Positions 14,724 through 22,429 of a DNA stretch of 22,429 bases are shown here, piece by piece (the first letter of the stretch is position 1; every line of letters begins with the position of its first letter). The stretch comes from Acidobacteria bacterium UBA2999 (lineage in GTDB: Bacteria > Acidobacteriota > Vicinamibacteria > Vicinamibacterales > UBA2999): contig DDZV01000060.1 in NCBI GenBank assembly GCA_002346475.1, positions 12,459-34,887 on the forward strand, written 5' to 3'. The notes under the pieces are model-generated. The model was not told the DNA's origin. It saw nothing but the letters and a program-made list of their open reading frames with translations, and did no database searches. Both the position numbers and the translations under genes were made by a program.

Positions 14724-17453
14724 CTACTGGCTTTGTAATTGTTCAAGTATTCTTCCTAGTTGCTCGAGCTCATCGCCGTAAGTTGTCCAGTCACCGGCGC
14801 GCTGTGCTTCGACAGCACGTTGGTAATGTGTAGCTGCCTGACTCGCGAGTTCGGATATTTGGTTTGATTGAGTTTCGTTGGCAGCAGGTGATTTTGAAAC
14901 TTGAACATTTCCAAGTTGTTTTGTGTTGCTAACTGGTATACGTCTTTGCACTGTTCCACCGAATAATTCCCCAAGGGCTTCGTCAAGTGTTTCTTCCATG
15001 ACGATCTGGTTCTGATAGGCAACAATAACTCGTGTCAGTTCTGGAATTCGTCCACCTGCGGAGCGCAAGTACAGAGGTCGCACATAGATCAGTGATTCTT
15101 CAATCGGGATAACCATGAGCGTACCCCAAATCACCTGAGAACCTTGTTGGTTCCAGAGGGTAATTTGTGGAGAAATTTCTTGGTCTTGGCTGATTCGTGC
15201 GATTACCTGCCTGGGTCCAAAAACAAGTTTCTGTTTCGGGAATTCAAACACTCTAAGCTTTCCGTAGTGTTCTCCGTCACTACGTGCTACCAACCATGCA
15301 GCAAGATTATCTTTACGACGCGGCGTGAAGGGGAGCATCTGCATAAATTCAGGATCTTTTTCTCCAGGGAGTCTCATAATCGTGTAGTAAGGTTGCATTA
15401 GCCTCGCGTCACCCCCCTCATCGATAGCTGGAATTTCCCATTGGTCCTCGCGGTTATAAAAAACAGCTGGTTGAGTCATGTGGTATGTGGCATAGACCGA
15501 AGATTGAAGAGCGAACAAGTCCTCGGGATAGCGCACATGTGCACGTAGGTTTTGAGGCATTTCATCTAAAGGTTGAAACAAATTTGGAAAAATATTGCTG
15601 TAGGTCTGCCCAATAGGGTCCTTATCGTCAGCTAAGTACACGGTTGTTGTTCCGTGATAGGCATCAGTTACAATTTTTGCAGTATTTCGAATGTAGTTAA
15701 TTCCTCGAGTTGCTGGTGTTGAGTATGGATAGCGTCCACTGACGGTATAAGCATCATGAATCCACATAAGCCGTCCATCCACAACAACAAGATAAGGGTC
15801 TCCATCAAAGGCAAGAAATGGTGCAACGTTCGCAACACGTTCGCGGATATTTCGATTAAATAGAATGCGGCTCTCAGGATTAATATCGTTACTAAAGACA
15901 ATCTGATAAGAACTAAATCTCATGGCAAAAACAAGTTTGTCAAAGAGAGAATCTAGTGGAATCCCACCGCGGCCATCGTACTGTGTAAAGACATTGTTAT
16001 CACCTTCTGGGTAATGAAATTCCCGCGTTTCGCTGTTGACAATGACGAAGTCATTCGAAAGCTCGCCATAATAAATTGATGGATCAGACACTGGGAGGTC
16101 AACAGTGCTTCGTGGAGGTAAGTCCTGTACGAAGAGCACAGGCAAGCCTTCCTCCGTGACTTCATTGACTGGTCCAACCGCCAGTCCATAACCGTGTGTG
16201 AAGGTAAGACGTTCATTAACCCAAGTACGATTCGGGAGACTACTTGAATTCAGTTCTCGTGCTGACAGCATTACTTGTCGATATTCACCGTCTATGTGAT
16301 AGCGGTCATTATCAACAGATACAAAGTCGTAGTAAGTACGAATTTCTTGAATTTGGCCAAACGTATCGAGAAGTGGTTGATGATCCCAGAGACGAATATT
16401 GTCAAGGGTTGGGCGATTATCTGCGATGTCTTTGAGTGTTAGGGAAGCATCTCCAGAGAGTCTTTGTATATCTACGGCATCAAGTCCAAATGCCTCACGT
16501 GTTGCTTCAATATTGTGTTGAATAAAAGGAGTTTCCAGAGTTTGTTCATTTGGTGCTACTACAAACCTCTGGAGGATGGACCCATACACTTCACCTCCAA
16601 GTGAAACTGAGAAGAACAGCACAATAGCAATTGGGATTGGCCAGTTCAGAGACGACTTGCCATGGAAGATTGTTAGTGCAGCTCCAAGAATACCGATGCC
16701 AGCGAGAATCGTTGCGACGGGCAGACGGGCGTGCACGTCAGCGTAAGCAGCACCGTAGACAATGCCTGATGTATTGAGTAATAGTTCTGCACGACTTAAC
16801 CATGCACCGGCAGCAAGGGTTAGAAAAAAAGCAGCTCCCAACAATGAGAGATGAAGACGGGCTCGTGGAGTTATTGAAAGCTTTGTTGACAGTCCGGCAG
16901 TCAGACTTCCTGAAGCTAGATAGAGGCCTCCTGCACCGAGTCCAGAGAGAATTATCAGTGTTTGTAAAAGACCACGTACAAATTGCAAGAAAGGTAATGA
17001 AAAAACGTAGTACGAAATATCATGGCCTAAGAGTGGATCGACTTTTCCGAATGGGACAGCAAAACGCCAGGAAAGCCATGTTAGCCATTGGGTTACTGCG
17101 TACATTCCCATAAGCAAGGCAACGATGATCGCTATAACAGATGCGATTGTTTTCATCTGCTTCCTTCCCGGGAGTGTTATTTTCATGCCCTCTTGTGTCG
17201 TAAAAGCTGACTGCGTGTTGCTAAAGGCACTTAGCGCAACATGGAAATTGACTATTAACCAAGCAGCAGTCAATAGGAAGACAGTAGCAAAAAGTGTTAT
17301 TTGAGCTGTTAACCTAGTTGTAAATATTTGTGGGTAGCCAATCTCTCCAAACCAAAGCCAGTCCGTGTAAAGAACAACAAGAGACGGTCCGGCAAGAATA
17401 ATGATTAGGCCAGCGAATAATAATGGGAATCTAACAAGTAGTTGTGAGGGCAT
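14724..17453 (-). CDS. UPF0182-family membrane protein
   Basis: A 909-residue protein of the UPF0182 family. The first ~300 residues hold seven hydrophobic segments (the first three at about residues 9-27, 50-70 and 102-122), then a large extracytoplasmic region with family stretches such as ERLTFTHGYGLAVGPVNEV, DAYTVSGRYPYS, RNTAKIVTDAYHGTTTVYLAD and YPEDLFALQSSVYATYHM. The C-terminus is a helical tail (about 865-909) typical of the family, possibly coiled coil. The biochemical role is unknown; members occur widely in Actinobacteria, Cyanobacteria and Acidobacteria. It follows a WYL regulator by 25 bp, so the two are probably one transcript and the regulator may control it. Confidence 0.9.
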   Translation of the reverse strand: MPSQLLVRFPLLFAGLIIILAGPSLVVLYTDWLWFGEIGYPQIFTTRLTAQITLFATVFLLTAAWLIVNFHVALSAFSNTQSAFTTQEGMKITLPGRKQMKTIASVIAIIVALLMGMYAVTQWLTWLSWRFAVPFGKVDPLLGHDISYYVFSLPFLQFVRGLLQTLIILSGLGAGGLYLASGSLTAGLSTKLSITPRARLHLSLLGAAFFLTLAAGAWLSRAELLLNTSGIVYGAAYADVHARLPVATILAGIGILGAALTIFHGKSSLNWPIPIAIVLFFSVSLGGEVYGSILQRFVVAPNEQTLETPFIQHNIEATREAFGLDAVDIQRLSGDASLTLKDIADNRPTLDNIRLWDHQPLLDTFGQIQEIRTYYDFVSVDNDRYHIDGEYRQVMLSARELNSSSLPNRTWVNERLTFTHGYGLAVGPVNEVTEEGLPVLFVQDLPPRSTVDLPVSDPSIYYGELSNDFVIVNSETREFHYPEGDNNVFTQYDGRGGIPLDSLFDKLVFAMRFSSYQIVFSNDINPESRILFNRNIRERVANVAPFLAFDGDPYLVVVDGRLMWIHDAYTVSGRYPYSTPATRGINYIRNTAKIVTDAYHGTTTVYLADDKDPIGQTYSNIFPNLFQPLDEMPQNLRAHVRYPEDLFALQSSVYATYHMTQPAVFYNREDQWEIPAIDEGGDARLMQPYYTIMRLPGEKDPEFMQMLPFTPRRKDNLAAWLVARSDGEHYGKLRVFEFPKQKLVFGPRQVIARISQDQEISPQITLWNQQGSQVIWGTLMVIPIEESLIYVRPLYLRSAGGRIPELTRVIVAYQNQIVMEETLDEALGELFGGTVQRRIPVSNTKQLGNVQVSKSPAANETQSNQISELASQAATHYQRAVEAQRAGDWTTYGDELEQLGRILEQLQSQ

Positions 17454-17478
17454 AGGTCTTTAGGTAGTTCATTATTCT

Positions 17479-18468
17479 CTAGTTTGATGGTGAATGATAT
17501 AAGGATGTCATTGAAGCAAGATCAGCCTCAATAATTTTACTTAATTTATTTGGTTCCAGCACTTTTACGTAGGGACCCCAGCCGAGTATCCAACTCCGTA
17601 ATGCCCAATCGTGGCAAACATGCATTGTCATGAGGAGCGATCCATTGGAACTATAAGTGATTTCCTGTGAAGAATGCCAAACACGGGCTCGTACATAGGG
17701 AGCCACATGTTCAAAGAACTCGAGTTTAACCTGTTCTGCTTCACCGGTATTAACACCCAAAGAATTTGCAAAGATGTCGTCCTGAATTTCCTTAGAAGGG
17801 GTGAATGTTTTCTTAGCAAGTGACACTCCCTGAATCCGACTAATCGCAAAGGTACGAACATCCTTGTAGGCTGGGACGAATGCTAAAAGATAGAGCCCTC
17901 CTTGAGCAAAAACTAGTCGATATGGGTGAATTATATAATTTTTGATACGACCACTTGATACTGAATTGTACTGCATAGTAACGCATCGAAAGTGGAGGGT
18001 CGCTTCAAGTAATTGTGCAGTAACACCCTCAATATGGTTGCCTGGATCCTTTGGGCCAGGTTTAGTAGCGAGCACGACTGGTAAACGATCAAGAAAATTC
18101 CGCATACGAGGAGAAAGTTCGCGTTCAAGTCGTTCAAAGGCATTTTTGAGATCCCGTTGAAAGGGAGAGCCGCCAATCGTCTCAAGAAGCTTTCTACTTA
18201 AATAGAGAGCGCAAAGTTCTCCTAGTGTAAATCCAGTTTGCAAGCCACTCAGTGCTTGACCTTCGATGTGCCAGAGTGCACGACCATCGTCATTGCGAAG
18301 ATCGTACAACGGAAATCCAGCCTCCTGGAGCGCAGCAAGATCCCGACGAATTGTACGTGTTGTGACATTCAGTTCAGTCGAGAGGGCGTTCAGTGTAATC
18401 CCGTGTCTCGCTGACTCAAGCACATGAAGCAGTTTCCACTGACGAATGACTTCTTGGTTGCGTGGCAT
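17479..18468 (-). CDS. WYL-domain transcriptional regulator (DeoR-like HTH)
   Basis: A 329-residue DNA-binding regulator. Residues about 10-65 form a winged helix of the HTH_11/DeoR kind (ITLNALSTELNVTTRTIRRDLAALQEAGFPL), the middle is a helical linker, residues about 150-215 are the WYL domain (HPYRLVFAQGGLYLLAF, with LYL in place of WYL), and residues about 245-325 match the C-terminal WCX extension (ILGWGPYVKVLEP). WYL proteins sense small ligands or nucleic acids; the ligand here is not deducible. It is the first gene of a two-gene unit with the UPF0182 protein and faces away from the S4 gene, with the shared upstream region of about 90 bp likely to hold its operator. No clear Shine-Dalgarno before ATG 18468. 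Confidence 0.9.
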   Translation of the reverse strand: MPRNQEVIRQWKLLHVLESARHGITLNALSTELNVTTRTIRRDLAALQEAGFPLYDLRNDDGRALWHIEGQALSGLQTGFTLGELCALYLSRKLLETIGGSPFQRDLKNAFERLERELSPRMRNFLDRLPVVLATKPGPKDPGNHIEGVTAQLLEATLHFRCVTMQYNSVSSGRIKNYIIHPYRLVFAQGGLYLLAFVPAYKDVRTFAISRIQGVSLAKKTFTPSKEIQDDIFANSLGVNTGEAEQVKLEFFEHVAPYVRARVWHSSQEITYSSNGSLLMTMHVCHDWALRSWILGWGPYVKVLEPNKLSKIIEADLASMTSLYHSPSN

Positions 18469-18560
18469 AGCTTAGATTCATCGTAAAACAAACTGATCGC
18501 GATGGCACATTAAAGTGACTTTTGGTTATAAGGAATAGTGTTTTGTGTCTTCGGGGTACG

Positions 18561-18977
18561 ATGGAGTACTTTAATACAGTGAAAAACACGACTGACTTTC
18601 TTGCTAGTGTTCGCCTAGATATTTGGCTTGATATTACATGCCTTTTTAGGACCCGATCAGAAGCAAAACGTGCGTGTGAAAGTGGGAAAGTCTACGTTAA
18701 TCAGCAACGTGCAAAGCCGCATCGTTTAATTTGTCATGGAGATGAAGTTCAGATTAAGCGTCCTTTTGGTCGGCTACAAATATTGCGTATTCTTGGAGTG
18801 GCTGAACAACACCTCAAGAAATCTGACGCTAAAGCTCTTTATGATGATTGCACGCCAGAGCCTACCCTTGAAGAAATTGAGATGAGAAGGCTAGATCGTT
18901 TATCCCGAGCCTCAGTCGTTGGTGTAGCTGATCGGCGGGGTCGCCGTCAGGTTAGGCGGTGGAAGGAAGGTCGCTAA
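18561..18977 (+). CDS. S4-domain RNA-binding protein (Hsp15-like)
   Basis: A 138-residue basic protein from ATG 18561. Residues about 17-75 are an S4 RNA-binding domain (VRLDIWLDITCLFRTRSEAKRACESGKVYVNQQRAKP, then HGDEVQI). The rest is charged and helical and ends in an Arg-rich tail (RRGRRQVRRWKEGR). This organisation resembles Hsp15/HslR, which binds stalled 50S subunits carrying nascent chains, but the extension differs from E. coli Hsp15, so that role is inference. The frame extends upstream to TTG 18522 with no better ribosome site; the ATG is chosen because the S4 domain starts soon after. Divergent from the WYL regulator and convergent with the prolyl isomerase gene. Confidence 0.85.
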   Translation: MEYFNTVKNTTDFLASVRLDIWLDITCLFRTRSEAKRACESGKVYVNQQRAKPHRLICHGDEVQIKRPFGRLQILRILGVAEQHLKKSDAKALYDDCTPEPTLEEIEMRRLDRLSRASVVGVADRRGRRQVRRWKEGR

Positions 18978-18982
18978 GTACT

Positions 18983-19004
18983 CTCTTTGCTAGATCAGCA
19001 AGAG
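18983..19004. terminator. Hairpin between convergent S4 and prolyl-isomerase genes
   Basis: CTCTTTGCT (18983-18991) pairs with AGCAAGAG (18997-19004) with one bulged T and a five-base loop, in the 30-bp gap between the two convergent stop codons. There is no T-run on either side, so a role as a shared terminator is only suggested by position. Confidence 0.3.
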
Positions 19005-19007
19005 GCG

Positions 19008-20087
19008 TTAGATCAATATCGTGATCGTGCTTTTATTTTTTAACAAATCCAAAAATTCAGCGGTCTGTTCTTGGCGCTTTTGATTTTGAAGAAATTGTTC
19101 GAGTTGAGGTCGAACCTCGTCAAGTGTCAATGTTCGTGAAGGCTGTTTGTCTGTGACTTTGATAATGTGAAAACCAAATGGTGAATCAACCAGTTCACTG
19201 ACTTCTCCAGGTTTAAGTGCAAAAGCTGCACGCTCAAAGGCTCCAACCATTGCTCCACGGCCAAAGTATCCAATTTCTCCGCCTTCTTGGGCGTTGCCTG
19301 GATCTTGAGAATGCTCCCTGGCGAGCGATGCGAAGTCTTGACCCGCACGTATTTGTTCAAGAATACCTGCTGCTTGTTTGCGAGCTGCTTCTTTTTCCCA
19401 CGGCTTTGCGTCTGCAGCAACAACTATGAGGATATGACTTGCTTCTATTTGTTCTTCCTGAGAGAACTGGCTTAAGTTTTCTTTGTAGAAATTTTCAAGG
19501 TCGTTTGACTCGATTGATATTTTTGCTTCCACTTCTTCAGAAAGCATTTTGTCTAGACGGATAGTGATTCGAGTTTCTTCTTTAAACTTTTGCAGTGTTA
19601 ATTTTTGTTCTGATAGCGCCTTTTCAAAATCTTCTGAAGAGCCAAAGTGTTGTTTAAAAACAGCCAGACGTGCTTCAACTTCTTGGTCGCTTACTACGAT
19701 ATTTCGTTCAACAGTTTCTTGTACGAGTAAACGATATTCTATGAGTTGATTGATGATATTCCGGTAGATTTCGTCTCGCCGGTCCGTAGGTGCAGGGGCG
19801 CCTGCGCGTTCTTCGATTCCTTTTAAGGCTTCTTCAAATTCACTAAGGTGAATTTCCTCTCCATTAACTAGGGCCAGAACATCTGGTAATTGGTCTGGTA
19901 TGGGTTCGATAGGGGTTTGGCTGGTTTCAGCAGGTGCAGTCGCGTTGTTTGTTATGGATGAAGTTTCATTTGGGGTCGAAGTATCTTGAGTCTCTGAGGA
20001 GGGATCATTGGAACAGGTAGCACTAAGTGCAAATAGGCTGAAAATGGTGAAAACTCGAATCGTTATACTTTTTGAAAGAGCAAGCAT
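19008..20087 (-). CDS. Exported parvulin-type peptidyl-prolyl cis-trans isomerase (SurA/PrsA-like)
   Basis: A 359-residue periplasmic or membrane-anchored folding factor. Residues 1-24 are a signal sequence; Cys 25 follows LSAT, which resembles but does not perfectly match a lipobox, so it may be a lipoprotein. A Ser/Thr/Pro-rich linker (about 26-65) leads to a SurA_N-like helical chaperone region (about 70-205: VLALVNGEEIHLSEFEEAL, RDEIYRNIINQLIEYRLL). The parvulin domain follows at about 212-312 (ASHILI, FASLAREHSQDP, GGEIGYFGRGAMVGAFERAAFAL, SPFGFHIIKV). It probably helps outer-membrane proteins fold, in keeping with the receptor and DUF5916 genes nearby, though they are not co-transcribed. 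The stop is 30 bp from the convergent S4 gene. Confidence 0.92.
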   Translation of the reverse strand: MLALSKSITIRVFTIFSLFALSATCSNDPSSETQDTSTPNETSSITNNATAPAETSQTPIEPIPDQLPDVLALVNGEEIHLSEFEEALKGIEERAGAPAPTDRRDEIYRNIINQLIEYRLLVQETVERNIVVSDQEVEARLAVFKQHFGSSEDFEKALSEQKLTLQKFKEETRITIRLDKMLSEEVEAKISIESNDLENFYKENLSQFSQEEQIEASHILIVVAADAKPWEKEAARKQAAGILEQIRAGQDFASLAREHSQDPGNAQEGGEIGYFGRGAMVGAFERAAFALKPGEVSELVDSPFGFHIIKVTDKQPSRTLTLDEVRPQLEQFLQNQKRQEQTAEFLDLLKNKSTITILI

Positions 20088-20164
20088 ATGTAGTCAATGA
20101 AAATTTTAGTTTATTACCTTACAAATTAGTTTAGATTGTTCTGCGCCTACTGCTGAAGGGTGTC

Positions 20165-20194
20165 ATAAAAGCCTGCACTGATAGAGTAGGTCAA
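20165..20194 (-). promoter_or_regulatory. Possible sigma-70-type promoter for the prolyl isomerase gene
   Basis: On the minus strand TTGACC (20194-20189), an 18-bp spacer and TTTTAT (20170-20165) form a plausible promoter. It would give a leader of about 70 nt before ATG 20087. The -10 is only fair. Confidence 0.35.
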
Positions 20195-20242
20195 TAGAGA
20201 TTCTGACGCTAAGTTATTGTGGTAGCATCAGTAAGAGTCTCT

Positions 20243-20318
20243 GGCCAGGTAGCTCAGTCGGTAGAGCACATGACTGAAAATCATGGTGTCGGCAGTTCGA
20301 TTCTGCCCCTGGCCACCA
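20243..20318 (+). tRNA. tRNA-Phe (anticodon GAA)
   Basis: A 76-nt cloverleaf: acceptor GGCCAGG/CCTGGCC, D arm GCTC/GAGC, anticodon stem CATGA/TCATG with loop CTGAAAA (anticodon GAA), T arm GGCAG/CTGCC with loop TTCGATT, A73 and an encoded CCA. All stems are fully paired. No terminator with a T tract is obvious directly after it. Confidence 0.97.
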
Positions 20319-20505
20319 GATATTGTCTTGAGTGAGAGTGTATTGCAGTTGTTTTGACTCTTGTATAAGTCTATGAAAATAAATAGATTGCACTCTTCCT
20401 TAAGGTTAGTTGGTGTAATACTGTTGTGCGTATAGGAAGCAATCAATTGGGTTTTCGTATTCTAGGGATATTGGGTGTAGGATCGCGCTCTGACGGAGGA
20501 TTGTT

Positions 20506-22227
20506 ATGCAGGTGAGAAGCTTGTTAGGAATCGTGGTAGGCGTATTCATGTTTCTGCTGTTCGGCTCGTTGGAGAAGGTCGCGGCACAGGGGACTTCAAC
20601 AGTTCTTACTGGTGTTGTTAGCTCTGAAGCAGAAGGAAAGATGGAAGGGGTGCTGGTCACAGTACGGCGTGACGGTGCCAATCATACAGTTACCGTAGTT
20701 AGTGACAAACAAGGCCGTTACAGTTTTCCTAGCACGCACGTGAGTGCAGGTGCGCACAGTGTTTCGATTCGGGCAATAGGCTATGACTTAGTTGACCCTG
20801 GGCCTGCCACCGTCACTGATGGGCAGTCTACGACTCTAGATTTAACACTCCAGGAGACGCAGGATCTTGCTTCACAGCTGACGTCGTTGGAATGGGTACG
20901 AAGCATGCCTGGTTCAACTGACATGAAAGACAAGCTTGTCTACCAAGCGAAGAGTTGTAATTACTGTCATAACTACGAACGCATTATGCGATCGAAACAT
21001 ACAGGTTCGCAGTTTGTACGCGTAATTCGTCGAATGAATGCCTACTACCCAGATGGCACGGCTGTGAGTAATGACAATCGTGGCTGGGGACAGCGGTTAC
21101 TGGACTATGGTGATTCTTTTGGCAAGATGACCCCTGATGGTCCAATGGAAGGCCGTGGAGACCGCTGGGGTGGCTGGGATATGAAGGAGCTTGGAGATTT
21201 CTTAGAAACCGTGAACTTAAGCAATGGAAGATCAACATGGTCCTATGATCTTAAGGCCTCATTACCTCGACCAACGGGCAAAGGCACACGTGTGATTATT
21301 ACGCAGTGGGATCAACCTCGGAAGGACACCGTGTCGCATGACATGGATGTCGATTCAAAAGGTAACGTGTGGTATGGAGACGAGAGCCATCAATTTGTTG
21401 GCGTGCTTAATCCAAACACCCATACGTTTACTGATTATCCCTTGCCGCCTGTGCCTAGTGGACACCTGCCTGGTACAAGAGACGTGCAAGTAGATAATGA
21501 CGATAATGTTTGGTTCCCGATGCGTGTTGCTGGTGGCGCTTCAAGATTGACGAAGTTTGAGCCAGCGACGCAGAAAGTCACAATTGTGCCAGACACGACA
21601 GGACAGTTTATTGCGCTTGGCCCTAATAATAAGATGTGGATGGGAGGGGCTGGGAATGAATTTACTCGAGTTGATATTCCCACGGCAAAGGTTGAAGCAA
21701 ATTTTCCTGGTCGCGGCTATCAAGTTGTAGTGAATTCTGAAGGCAATCCGTATATTGGCGGAGGCCCTGGCATTGTTGGTTTTGATGTTTCGGCGAACGA
21801 GGAAAAGGCTTGGAAGCTTCCGAATCAACCAGAGTGTGGACCTCAATCATTTTCTTATGAATGTCGAAGATTTGCCCGTCGAGGCAAGATGGACAAACAA
21901 GATCGTTTCTGGTTCGCAGAATACTACGGCGACAAAATTGGGATGTTCAATACAAAGACAGAAGAGATTCAGGAATGGTCCCTTCGCAAGTACTCGACAC
22001 CGTACTCTGCCAGTGCGCCAGATCAGGAAGGACACGTCTGGGCTAACAGTAATATGTCTGATCGGCTTTTCCGATTAAACCCAGAGACAGGTGAGTTGGT
22101 TGAGTATTTAATGCCCACTGAGATAGATACCAAGGAAATGGTTGCAGATCCATCGACCGACCGCGTCGTAATGCTGATGACAAACATGCGTAATGCGCGC
22201 GTGGTTCGAGTTGAGGTTTTGGATTAG
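20506..22227 (+). CDS. Exported fusion: carboxypeptidase-regulatory domain, c-type heme site and Vgb-like beta-propeller
   Basis: A 573-residue exported protein with a strong ribosome site (GGAGG, seven bases before ATG). Residues 1-28 are a signal peptide (ending KVAAQ). Residues about 30-115 are a carboxypeptidase-regulatory-like beta-sandwich (LTGVVSSEAEGKMEGVLVTV, SDKQGRYSFP). A single heme motif CNYCH (Cys 151, Cys 154, His 155) lies in a helical region (about 120-240). Residues about 265-573 resemble the virginiamycin B lyase (Vgb)/NHL-type beta-propeller, with repeats such as VDSKGNVWYGDESHQFVGVL and VDNDDNVWFPMRVAGGASRL. Proteins of this arrangement occur in several Acidobacteriota; the activity is not known, and streptogramin cleavage should not be assumed. 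It is followed by a strong terminator, then a separate exported gene. Confidence 0.88.
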   Translation: MQVRSLLGIVVGVFMFLLFGSLEKVAAQGTSTVLTGVVSSEAEGKMEGVLVTVRRDGANHTVTVVSDKQGRYSFPSTHVSAGAHSVSIRAIGYDLVDPGPATVTDGQSTTLDLTLQETQDLASQLTSLEWVRSMPGSTDMKDKLVYQAKSCNYCHNYERIMRSKHTGSQFVRVIRRMNAYYPDGTAVSNDNRGWGQRLLDYGDSFGKMTPDGPMEGRGDRWGGWDMKELGDFLETVNLSNGRSTWSYDLKASLPRPTGKGTRVIITQWDQPRKDTVSHDMDVDSKGNVWYGDESHQFVGVLNPNTHTFTDYPLPPVPSGHLPGTRDVQVDNDDNVWFPMRVAGGASRLTKFEPATQKVTIVPDTTGQFIALGPNNKMWMGGAGNEFTRVDIPTAKVEANFPGRGYQVVVNSEGNPYIGGGPGIVGFDVSANEEKAWKLPNQPECGPQSFSYECRRFARRGKMDKQDRFWFAEYYGDKIGMFNTKTEEIQEWSLRKYSTPYSASAPDQEGHVWANSNMSDRLFRLNPETGELVEYLMPTEIDTKEMVADPSTDRVVMLMTNMRNARVVRVEVLD

Positions 22228-22269
22228 TCATTGCCATAGGTAGAAATAAGCAACCACTGTTTTACTTTG

Positions 22270-22316
22270 ATATGTCACAGGTCTGACGTGTTGTAGGCCT
22301 GTGACATATTTTTTTT
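22270..22316 (+). terminator. Intrinsic terminator of the cytochrome/Vgb-like gene
   Basis: ATATGTCACAGG (22270-22281) pairs perfectly with CCTGTGACATAT (22298-22309) over 12 bp with a 16-base loop, followed by eight consecutive T. It lies about 42 bp after the stop codon at 22227 and separates this gene from the one starting at 22345. Confidence 0.9.
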
Positions 22317-22344
22317 GATGCTCGCAAGTTTCAAGGAATAACAA

Positions 22345-22429
22345 ATGAAAAGCTTAATTGCCATGGTGCACTGGGTTCTTAGTCTGTGTGCCATTGGTGT
22401 CGTCTTACTCCCCAGTCCTGTGCACGCCC
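22345..22429 (+). CDS. Start of an exported protein (3' end outside window)
   Basis: ATG 22345 is preceded by AGGA about seven bases upstream and opens a frame that runs off the window. The 28 visible residues form a standard signal peptide: a Lys near the start, a hydrophobic core (WVLSLCAIGVVLLP) and a cleavage-like VHA. Nothing of the mature protein is seen, so no function can be given. It lies behind a terminator, so it probably has its own promoter. Confidence 0.65.
   Translation, partial: MKSLIAMVHWVLSLCAIGVVLLPSPVHA

Noticed and set aside
20228..20446. A 72-residue minus-strand frame over tRNA-Phe ending in a Ser/Tyr-rich tail
   Set aside because: It is the antisense translation of the tRNA (the QNRTADTMIFSHVLYRLSYLA type seen over many tRNA genes), not a protein.
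20319..20505. TTGACT at 20354-20359 as promoter of the cytochrome/Vgb-like gene
   Set aside because: No good -10 at 16-18 bp; only A-rich sequence (AAAATA) is present, so I did not annotate it.
20506..22227. Virginiamycin B lyase (antibiotic resistance) as function of the propeller protein
   Set aside because: The propeller resembles Vgb, but the protein carries a signal peptide, a beta-sandwich and a heme motif not found in Vgb, so a resistance call is not supported.

Overview
The window looks like a piece of a free-living, probably aerobic, Gram-negative chromosome, most likely from the Acidobacteriota (Vicinamibacteria-like). This is an inference from gene content, not from a marker gene. 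The pointers are an Oar-type TonB-dependent receptor with an N-terminal carboxypeptidase-regulatory domain, a DUF5916 outer-membrane-type protein with a CBM9-like head, an alpha/beta-fused 2-oxoacid dehydrogenase E1, a cytochrome c/streptogramin-lyase-like fusion, and tRNAs with encoded CCA. Base composition is moderate (mid-40s % GC by eye) and looks even throughout. I see no insertion sequence, phage, CRISPR array or integrase.

Layout. Positions 1-1608 (+): the end of msrB, a membrane-anchored MsrA overlapping it by GTGA, and a YwaF/TMEM164-type membrane protein. Positions 1673-3577 (-): a small c-type cytochrome gene with its own promoter, followed by moaA. Positions 3737-3864 (+): tRNA-Pro(CGG) and a terminator. 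Positions 3904-6177 (+): the DUF5916 protein. Positions 6179-11947 (-): fused E1, then the TonB-dependent receptor from its own promoter, then a tiny CxxC protein. Positions 12150-14657 (+): a Cys-rich leader peptide, a strong intrinsic terminator, then cysD and cysN. Positions 14724-18468 (-): a WYL-domain regulator followed by a UPF0182 membrane protein. Positions 18561-18977 (+): an S4 RNA-binding protein. Positions 19008-20087 (-): a parvulin-type prolyl isomerase. Positions 20243-20318 (+): tRNA-Phe(GAA). Positions 20506-22227 (+): a cytochrome c/Vgb-like fusion with a clear terminator. From 22345 (+): the start of another exported protein.

The most notable observation is in the roughly 440 bp between the E1 gene and cysD. 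A 31-codon reading frame at 12150-12245 contains five TGT (Cys) codons within seven codons (GCPCSCCCS). It is followed, 29 nt after its stop, by a GC-rich intrinsic terminator, and 80 nt further on by the sulfate-activation genes cysDN. Within the leader there are mutually exclusive pairings, one of which (GACCCC 12191-12196 with GGGGTC 12285-12290) would break the terminator. This is the architecture expected for attenuation of sulfate assimilation by cysteine (Cys-tRNA) supply. I cannot prove it from one sequence, but it is compact and testable.

The rest is ordinary housekeeping and envelope biology: methionine sulfoxide repair, Moco synthesis, sulfate activation, outer-membrane transport, periplasmic folding and periplasmic cytochromes. 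Several genes seem to share a cell-envelope/redox theme, but no single pathway spans the window.
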